From NCBI GenBank assembly GCA_036250195.1, contig JAVHZZ010000066.1, forward strand, positions 310,001-374,000: a stretch of DNA of 64,000 nucleotides, in the 5' to 3' direction. This stretch comes from Mixophyes australis. Its lineage: Eukaryota > Chordata > Amphibia > Anura > Limnodynastidae. Made by a program: the position numbers and the translations under genes. Below, one piece after another: positions 56,562-64,000 of this stretch (its first letter is position 1; each line of letters begins with the position of its first letter). The notes beneath the pieces were generated by a model that was not told the DNA's origin, searched no databases, and saw nothing but the letters and a program-made list of their open reading frames with translations.

Positions 56562-57373
56562 AGTCATGCTATGTTTGTTGACTAGATTACTGGTTTTCAT
56601 ATCAATTTTTAGACATCATCTAATCCATCCTCTTGAGGTGTGGGGTGCCTCTGATCCAATTACCTTCATGCCTATCAATGGTGAGTTTAGTTTGTTCTAG
56701 ACAGTTTTACTCAACTTCATACTTTGGAAATCCAATTTAGCAACTGGTTGCAGAGGTAAATATATTGGACAGACTGTGGAAACCAAATTAGTATTAAAAT
56801 TGCTCTCCCTGTTCCTACCTTGTAGTTACGCTACCAAAACGGACTTTCTAAAAAGTGTCCTACGAAGCCAAGTCCATGAATAAAGCCTGTGCACAAGCAT
56901 TTATTCTTGTATTGTTGCCAAAAACCAATTCCATATGCAATGGCAGCTAAAGGTTTCCTGAGTATAGTGTCTCCCTAGAAAAAACAAGTTCACAGGAAGA
57001 AAAATAAACTGCTCTACACCATTTCAGCTATCCAAGTGTCCCTCCGCTTTTTTTTTTTTTTTTTTAAGTGTGAAAATTTTTTGGACTCCATCATTGTCCC
57101 ATTTCACCATGAATATGTGAACTAGAATTATCATTTTGGAAACCTGCATTGTTTTGCTATGGGCAAGGTCGATTTTTACCTATGTAACCAGAGCACTGTT
57201 AGGGTAAAGAAAAGAAAGTATGTTGATTTTGACATAAAGACTGGCAGCAGCATTCTGTTAAAATGAGATGAGATTGTAATAGACTTTTTTCTTTAACTAA
57301 ACAGAAAAGAAACAAAGTTTCTACCACAAGTTTACCAATTTAGGATTGCCTTAGATAATGAAGAAAGAGCAAG

Positions 57374-57445
57374 TAGCAGAGGATGGTTTCGATCCATCGA
57401 CCTCTGGGTTATGGGCCCAGCACGCTTCCGCTGCGCCACTCTGCT
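57374..57445 (-). tRNA. tRNA-iMet-CAT: Initiator tRNA-Met (CAT)
   Basis: Unit 58 (56860-57956, 1097 bp). Gene identical to consensus; spacer marks gctaaaggtttcc and aatgagatgag shared with unit 60. Confidence 0.97.
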
Positions 57446-57605
57446 AGTCATGCAATGTTTGTTGACTCCTGAAGGTTTGAGGCAACCCAGGAAAGAACCA
57501 ATATTTATTTTTGTTGGTTGGCAGATAAAGAACAGTAATGAAATGTCATGAAATTTGTCCGTAATAATGCATTTCAGCCCATGTCATAAACACACGCTGC
57601 AAGTT

Positions 57606-57631
57606 GTCTCTGTGGCGCAATTGGTTAGCGT

Positions 57632-57672
<41 letters not shown>

Positions 57673-57679
57673 AGGGACG
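57606..57679 (+). tRNA. tRNA-Asn-GTT: tRNA-Asn (GTT)
   Basis: Unit 58. Identical to consensus. Confidence 0.97.
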
Positions 57680-58473
57680 TAGATGACTGGTTTTCATATC
57701 AATTTTTAGACATCATCTAATCCATCCTCTTGAGGTGTGGGGTGCCTCTGATCCAATTACCTTCATGCCTATCAATGGTGAGTTTAGTTTGTTCTAGACA
57801 GTTTTACTCAACTTCATACTTTGGAAATCCAATTTAGCAACTGGTTGCAGAGGTAAATATATTGGACAGACTGTGGAAACCAAATTAGTATTAAAATTGC
57901 TCTCCCTGTTCCTACCTTGTAGTTACGCTACCAAAACGGACTTTCTAAAAAGTGTCCTACGAAGCCAAGTCCATGAATAAAGCCTGTGCACAAGCATTTA
58001 TTCTTGTATTGTTGCCAAAAACCAATTCCATATGCAATGGCAGCTAAATGTTTCCTGAGTATAGTGTCTCCCTAGAAAAAACAAGTTCACAGGAAGAAAA
58101 ATAAACTGCTCTACACCATTTCAGCTATCCAAGTGTCCCTCCGCTTTTTTTTTTTTTTTTTTTTTAAGTGTGAAAATTTTTTGGACTCCATCATTGTCCC
58201 ATTTCACCATGAATATGTGAACTAGATTTATCATTTTGGAAACCTGCATTGTTTTGCTATGGGCAAGGTCGATTTTTACCTATGTAACCAGAGCACTGTT
58301 AGGGTAAAGAAAAGAAAGTATGTTGATTTTGACATAAAGACTGGCAGCAGCATTCTGTTAACATGAGCTGAGATTATAATAGACTTTTTTCTTTAACTAA
58401 ACAGAAAAGAAACAAAGTTTCTACCACAAGTTTACCAATTTAGGATTGCCTTAGATAATGAAGAAAGAGCAAG

Positions 58474-58545
58474 TAGCAGAGGATGGTTTCGATCCATCGA
58501 CCTCTGGGTTATGGGCCCAGCACGCTTCCGCTGCGCCACTCTGCT
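58474..58545 (-). tRNA. tRNA-iMet-CAT: Initiator tRNA-Met (CAT)
   Basis: Unit 59 (57957-59056, 1100 bp). Identical to consensus. Confidence 0.97.
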
Positions 58546-58705
58546 AGTCATGCAATGTTTGTTGACTCCTGAAGGTTTGAGGCAACAAAGGAAAGAATCA
58601 ATATTTATTTTTGTTGGTTGGCAGATAAAGAACAGTAATGAAATGTCATGAAATTTGTCCGTAATAATGCATTTCAGCCCATGTCATGAACACACGCTGC
58701 AAGTT

Positions 58706-58731
58706 GTCTCTGTGGCGCAATTGGTTAGCGT

Positions 58732-58772
<41 letters not shown>

Positions 58773-58779
58773 AGGGATG
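58706..58779 (+). tRNA. tRNA-Asn-GTT: tRNA-Asn, G1-U72 variant
   Basis: Unit 59. C72 to T at 58778 makes the end pair of the acceptor stem a G1-U72 wobble. Confidence 0.91.
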
Positions 58780-59570
58780 TAGATGACTGGTTTTCATATC
58801 AATTTTTAGACATCATCTAATCCATCCTCTTGAGGTGTGGGGTGCCTCTGATCCAATTACCTTCATGCCTATCAATGGTGAGTTTAGTTTGTTCTAGACA
58901 GTTTTACTCAACTTCATACTTTGGAAATCCAATTTAGCAACTGGTTGCAGAGGTAAATATATTGGACAGACTGTGGAAACCAAATTAGTATTAAAATTGC
59001 TCTCCCTGTTCCTACCTTGTAGTTACGCTACCAAAACGGACTTTCTAAAAAGTGTCCTACGAAGCCAAGTCCATGAATAAAGCCTGTGCACAAGCATTTA
59101 TTCTTGTATTGTTGCCAAAAACCAATTCCATATGCAATGGCAGCTAAAGGTTTCCTGAGTATAGTGTCTCCCTAGAAAAAACAAGTTCACAGGAAGAAAA
59201 ATAAACTGCTCTACACCATTTCAGCTATCCAAGTGTCCCTCCGCTTTTTTTTTTTTTTTTTTAAGTGTGAAAATTTTTTGGACTCCATCATTGTCCCATT
59301 TCACCATGAATATGTGAACTAGATTTATCATTTTGGAAACCTGCATTGTTTTGCTATGGGCAAGGTCGATTTTTACCTATGTAACCAGAGCACTGTTAGG
59401 GTAAAGAAAAGAAAGTATGTTGATTTTGACATAAAGACTGGCAGCAGCATTCTGTTAAAATGAGATGAGATTGTAATAGACTTTTTTCTTTAACTAAACA
59501 GAAAAGAAACAAAGTTTCTACCACAAGTTTACCAATTTAGGATTGCCTTAGATAATGAAGAAAGATCAAG

Positions 59571-59642
59571 TAGCAGAGGATGGTTTCGATCCATCGACCT
59601 CTGGGTTATGGGCCCAGCACGCTTCCGCTGCGCCACTCTGCT
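59571..59642 (-). tRNA. tRNA-iMet-CAT: Initiator tRNA-Met (CAT)
   Basis: Unit 60 (59057-60153, 1097 bp). Identical to consensus; 3' flank gaaagatcaag. Confidence 0.97.
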
Positions 59643-59802
59643 AGTCATGCAATGTTTGTTGACTCCTGAAGGTTTGAGGCAACCCAGGAAAGAACCAATA
59701 TTTATTTTTGTTGGTTGGCAGATAAAGAACAGTAATGAAATGTCATGAAATTTGTCCGTAATAATGCATTTCAGCCCATGTCATGAACACACGCTGCAAG
59801 TT

Positions 59803-59838
59803 GTCTCTGTGGCGCAATTGGTTAGCATGTTCGGCTGC

Positions 59839-59869
<31 letters not shown>

Positions 59870-59876
59870 AGGGACG
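59803..59876 (+). tRNA. tRNA-Asn body with anticodon GCT (serine codons)
   Basis: Unit 60. T35 to C changes the anticodon from GTT to GCT (59837-59839), which would read AGC/AGT serine codons. The rest is the tRNA-Asn body, without the long variable arm that SerRS needs, plus G24 to A at 59827 (C11-A24 mismatch, also in units 28 and 29). AsnRS relies strongly on the GUU anticodon, so charging with Asn is probably poor. If expressed and charged, it would put Asn at Ser codons. A gene finder would likely call it tRNA-Ser-GCT with an isotype mismatch. A dead copy is the simpler reading. Confidence 0.88.
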
Positions 59877-60671
59877 TAGATGACTGGTTTTCATATCAAT
59901 TTTTAGACATCATCTAATCCATCCTCTTTAGGTGTGGGGTGCCTCTGATCCAATTACCTTCATGCCTATCAATGGTGAGTTTAGTTTGTTCTAGACAGTT
60001 TTACTCAACTTCATACTTTGGAAATCCAATTTAGCAACTGGTTGCAGAGGTAAATATATTGGACAGACTGTGGAAACCAAATTAGTATTAAAATTGCTCT
60101 CCCTGTTCCTACCTTGTAGTTACGCTACCAAAACGGACTTTCTAAAAAGTGTCCTACGAAGCCAAGTCCATGAATAAAGCCTGTGCACAAGCATTTATTC
60201 TTGTATTGTTGCCAAAAACCAATTCCATATGCAATGGCAGCTAAATGTTTCCTGAGTATAGTGTCTCCCTAGAAAAAACAAGTTCACAGGAAGAAAAATA
60301 AACTGCTCTACACCATTTCAGCTATCCAAGTGTCCCTCCGCTTTTTTTTTTTTCTTTTTTTTTAAGTGTGAAAGTTTTTTGGACTCCATCATTGTCCCAT
60401 TTCACCATGAATATGTGAACTAGATTTATCATTTTGGAAACCTGCATTGTTTTGCTATGGGCAAGGTCGATTTTTACCTATGTAACCAGAGCACTGTTAG
60501 GGTAAAGAAAAGAAAGTATGTTGATTTTGACATAAAGACTGGCAGCAGCATTCTGTTAACATGAGCTGAGATTGTAATAGACTTTTTTCTTTAACTAAAC
60601 AGAAAAGAAACAAAGTTTCTACCACAAGTTTACCAATTTAGGATTGCCTTAGATAACGAAGAAAGAGCAAG

Positions 60672-60743
60672 TAGCAGAGGATGGTTTCGATCCATCGACC
60701 TCTGGGTTATGGGCCCAGCACGCTTCCGCTGCGCCACTCTGCT
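60672..60743 (-). tRNA. tRNA-iMet-CAT: Initiator tRNA-Met (CAT)
   Basis: Unit 61 (60154-61254, 1101 bp). Gene identical to consensus; the T tract carries a C interruption shared with unit 62. Confidence 0.97.
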
Positions 60744-60903
60744 AGTCATGCAATGTTCGTTGACTCCTGAAGGTTTGAGGCAACCCAGGAAAGAACCAAT
60801 ATTTATTTTTGTTGGTTGGCAGATAAAGAACAGTAATGAAATGTCATGAAATTTGTCCGTAATAATGCATTTCAGCCCATGTCATGAACACACGCTGCAA
60901 GTT

Positions 60904-60929
60904 GTCTCTGTGGCGCAATTGGTTAGCGT

Positions 60930-60970
<41 letters not shown>

Positions 60971-60977
60971 AGGGACG
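60904..60977 (+). tRNA. tRNA-Asn-GTT: tRNA-Asn (GTT)
   Basis: Unit 61. Identical to consensus. Confidence 0.97.
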
Positions 60978-61772
60978 TAGATGACTGGTTTTCTTATCAA
61001 TTTTTAGACATCATCTAATCCATCCTCTTGAGGTGTGGGGTGCCTCTGATCCAATTACCTTCATGCCTATCAATGGTGAGTTTAGTTTGTTCTAGACAGT
61101 TTTACTCAACTTCATACTTTGGAAATCCAATTTAGCAACTGGTTGCAGAGGTAAATATATTGGACAGACTGTGGAAACCAAATTAGTATTAAAATTGCTC
61201 TCCCTGTTCCTACCTTGTAGTTACGCTACCAAAACGGACTTTCTAAAAAGTGTCCTACGAAGCCAAGTCCATGAATAAAGCCTGTGCACAAGCATTTATT
61301 CTTGTATTGTTGCCAAAAACCAATTCCATATGCAATGGCAGCTAAATGTTTCCTGAGTATAGTGTCTCCCTAGAAAAAACAAGTTCACAGGAAGAAAAAT
61401 AAACTGCTCTACACCATTTCAGCTATCCAAGTGTCCCTCCGCTTTTTTTTTTTTCTTTTTTTTTAAGTGTGAAAATTTTTTGGACTCCATCATTGTCCCA
61501 TTTCACCATGAATATGTGAACTAGATTTATCATTTTGGAAACCTGCATTGTTTTGCTATGGGCAAGGTCGATTTTTACCTATGTAACCAGAGCACTGTTA
61601 GGGTAAAGAAAAGAAAGTATGTTGATTTTGACATAAAGACTGGCAGCAGCATTCTGTTAACATGAGCTGAGATTGTAATAGACTTTTTTCTTTAACTAAA
61701 CAGAAAAGAAACAAAGTTTCTACCACAAGTTTACCAATTAAGGATTGCCTTAGATAATGAAGAAAGAGCAAG

Positions 61773-61844
61773 TAGCAGAGGATGGTTTCGATCCATCAAC
61801 CTCTGGGTTATGGGCCCAGCACGCTTCCGCTGCGCCACTCTGCT
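61773..61844 (-). tRNA. tRNA-iMet-CAT: Initiator tRNA-Met, C48 variant
   Basis: Unit 62 (61255-62355, 1101 bp). C48 to T at 61798, changing the partner of G15 in the Levitt pair; mild effect expected. Confidence 0.91.
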
Positions 61845-62004
61845 AGTCATGCAATGTTTGTTGACTCCTGAAGGTTTGAGGCAACCCAGGAAAGAACCAA
61901 TATTTATTTTTGTTGGTTGGCAGATAAAGAACAGTAATGAAATGTCATGAAATTTGTCCGTAATAATGCATTTCAGCCCATGTCATGAACACACGCTGCA
62001 AGTT

Positions 62005-62030
62005 GTCTCTGTGACGCAATTGGTTAGCGT

Positions 62031-62071
<41 letters not shown>

Positions 62072-62078
62072 AGGGACG
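62005..62078 (+). tRNA. tRNA-Asn-GTT: tRNA-Asn, A-box variant
   Basis: Unit 62. G10 to A at 62014 makes a regular A10-U25 pair in the stem but replaces the conserved G of the A box. Confidence 0.89.
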
Positions 62079-62865
62079 TAGATGACTGGTTTTCATATCA
62101 ATTTTTAGACATCATCTAATCCATCCTCTTGAGGTGTGGGGTGCCTCTGATCCAATTACCTTCATGCCTATCAATGGTGAGTTTAGTTTGTTCTAGACAG
62201 TTTTACTCAACTTCATACTTTGGAAATCCAATTTAGCAACTGGTTGCAGAGGTAAATATATTGGACAGACTGTGGAAACCAAATTAGTATTAAAATTGCT
62301 CTCCCTGTTCCTACCTTGTAGTTACGCTACCAAAACGGACTTTCTAAAAAGTGTCCTACGAAGCCAAGTCCATGAATAAAGCCTGTGCACAAGCATTTAT
62401 TCTTGTATTGTTGCCAAAAACCAATTCCATATGCAATGGCAGCTAAATGTTTCCTGAGTATAGTGTCTCCCTAGAAAAAACAAGTTCACAGGAAGAAAAA
62501 TAAACTGCTCTACACCATTTCAGCTATCCAAGTGTCCCTCCGCTTTTTTTTTTTTTTAAGTGTGAAAATTTTTTGGACTCCATCATTGTCCCATTTCACC
62601 ATGAATATGTGAACTAGATTTATCATTTTGGAAACCTGCATTGTTTTGCTATGGGCAAGGTCGATTTTTACCTATGTAACCAGAGCACTGTTAGGGTAAA
62701 GAAAAGAAAGTATGTTGATTTTGACATAAAGACTGGCAGCAGCATTCTGTTAACATGAGCTGAGATTGTAATAGACTTTTTTCTTTAACTAAACAGAAAA
62801 GAAACAAAGTTTCTACCACAAGTTTACCAATTTAGGATTGCCTTAGATAATGAAGAAAGAGCAAG

Positions 62866-62937
62866 TAGCAGAGGATGGTTTCGATCCATCGACCTCTGGG
62901 TTATGGGCACAGCACGCTTCCGCTGCGCCACTCTGCT
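62866..62937 (-). tRNA. tRNA-iMet-CAT: Initiator tRNA-Met, anticodon-stem mismatch
   Basis: Unit 63 (62356-63448, 1093 bp). G30 to T at 62909 breaks the middle one of the three initiator G:C pairs (U30-C40). Confidence 0.88.
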
Positions 62938-63097
62938 AGTCATGCAATGTTTGTTGACTCCTGAAGGTTTGAGGCAACCCAGGAAAGAACCAATATTTAT
63001 TTTTGTTGGTTGGCAGATAAAGAACAGTAATGAAATGTCATGAAATTTGCAAGTAATAATGCATTTCAGCCCATGTCATGAACACACGCTGCAAGTT

Positions 63098-63123
63098 GTC
63101 TCTGTGGCGCAATTGGTTAGCGT

Positions 63124-63164
<41 letters not shown>

Positions 63165-63171
63165 AGGGACG
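63098..63171 (+). tRNA. tRNA-Asn-GTT: tRNA-Asn (GTT)
   Basis: Unit 63. Identical to consensus; the upstream flank has aatttgcaagtaat in place of aatttgtccgtaat. Confidence 0.97.
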
Positions 63172-63959
63172 TAGATGACTGGTTTTCATATCAATTTTTA
63201 GACATCATCTAATCCATCCTCTTGAGGTGTGGGGTGCCTCTGATCCAATTACCTTCATGCCTATCAATGGTGAGTTTAGTTTGTTCTAGACAGTTTTACT
63301 CAACTTCATACTTTGGAAATCCAATTTAGCAACTGGTTGCAGAGGTAAATATATTGGACAGACTGTGGAAACCAAATTAGTATTAAAATTGCTCTCCCTG
63401 TTCCTACCTTGTAGTTACGCTACCAAAACGGACTTTCTAAAAAGTGTCCTACGAAGCCAAGTCCATGAATAAAGCCTGTGCACAAGCATTTATTCTTGTA
63501 TTGTTGCCAAAAACCAATTCCATATGCAATGGCAGCTAAATGTTTCCTGAGTATAGTGTCTCCCTAGAAAAAACAAGTTCACAGGAAGAAAAATAAACTG
63601 CTCTACACCATTTCAGCTATCCAAGTGTCCCTCCGCTTTTTTTTTTTTTTTAAGTGTGAAAATTTTTTGGACTCCATCATTGTCCCATTTCACCATGAAT
63701 ATGTGAACTAGATTTATCATTTTGGAAACCCGCATTGTTTTGCTATGGGCAAGGTCGATTTTTACCTATGTAACCAGAGCACTGTTAGGGTAAAGAAAAG
63801 AAAGTATGTTGATTTTGACATAAAGACTGGCAGCAGCATTCTGTTAACATGAGCTGAGATTATAATAGACTTTTTTCTTTAACTAAACAGAAAAGAAACA
63901 AAGTTTCTACCACAAGTTTACCAATTTAGGATTGCCTTAGATAATGAAGAAAGAGCAAG

Positions 63960-64000
63960 TAGCAGAGGATGGTTTCGATCCATCGACCTCTGGGTTATGG
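63960..64000 (-). tRNA. tRNA-iMet-CAT: Initiator tRNA-Met, cut by window end
   Basis: Unit 64 (63449-64000, partial). The 3' 41 bases of the gene, from A73 to within the anticodon, are present and match consensus; the 5' half lies outside the window. Confidence 0.93.

Larger units (their letters stand above)
1..64000. repeat. Tandem array of 64 tRNA-Met-initiator / tRNA-Asn repeat units
   Basis: The same ~1.1-kb sequence recurs head to tail from the first to the last base, always in one orientation. Full units are 1093-1103 bp (initiator tRNA-Met on minus, tRNA-Asn on plus), short units 881-889 bp (213-bp deletion, no tRNA-Asn) and doubly deleted units 777-778 bp (a further 105-bp deletion). 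Units differ by a handful of substitutions, by T-tract length and by a few private deletions. Unit bounds are given with each tRNA-Met entry. Neither end of the array lies in the window, so total copy number is unknown. Long same-strand arrays of tRNA genes are known from fish and amphibian genomes; that comparison is from general knowledge, not from a search. Confidence 0.99.

Noticed and set aside
1..64000. CRISPR array
   Set aside because: Units are about 1.1 kb with conserved tRNA genes, not short repeats with unique spacers.
1..64000. Transposon or tRNA-derived SINE array
   Set aside because: The tRNA genes are full-length and paired in fixed divergent orientation. There are no terminal repeats, target-site duplications or reverse-transcriptase remnants, and the T tract is in mid-spacer, not a 3' tail next to a Pol III gene.

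Overview
The whole 64-kb window is one tandem satellite-like array of tRNA genes. There is no unique sequence and no credible protein-coding gene. The repeat is about 1.1 kb and carries two vertebrate-type nuclear tRNA genes transcribed away from each other: an initiator tRNA-Met (CAT) on the minus strand and, about 160 bp away, a tRNA-Asn (GTT) on the plus strand. About 790 bp of AT-rich spacer with a long T tract separates one pair from the next. Initiator hallmarks (A1:U72, three G:C pairs at the base of the anticodon stem, A54 and A60) and intragenic A and B boxes mark these as eukaryotic RNA polymerase III genes. The organism is most likely a vertebrate with large clustered tRNA arrays, such as a fish or amphibian; the species cannot be fixed from the sequence.

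Taking the repeat to begin at ctacgaagcc (base 1), I count 64 units in the same orientation, the last cut by the window edge. They hold 64 initiator tRNA-Met loci: 35 identical to the array consensus, 22 with substitutions, 6 with a 4-bp deletion removing part of the D arm and A box, and 1 truncated at the window end. They hold 44 tRNA-Asn loci: 25 consensus and 19 with substitutions. Eighteen units lack tRNA-Asn through one identical 213-bp deletion, and unit 19 lost it through a different one. Standard tRNA numbering is used in the entries.

Layout: 1-5944 alternates long (both genes) and short (Met only) units. 5945-15306 is a higher-order repeat, five near-identical copies of a 1.87-kb dimer in which the long unit has a broken Met gene with a good Asn gene and the short unit has a good Met gene and no Asn gene. 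13433-22734 is a tandem duplication with a 5.23-kb period that includes a sixth dimer. 22735-41278 is a run of long units, several with substitutions in the tRNA bodies. 41279-64000 mixes long and short units again and includes a 3.08-kb trimer repeated twice (42168-48320).

The array appears to evolve by unequal crossing-over, gene conversion and small deletions with short junction homologies. Many tRNA copies have picked up structure-breaking changes, one has its anticodon changed from GTT to GCT, and one has an internal T4 terminator, as expected when redundancy relaxes selection on single copies.
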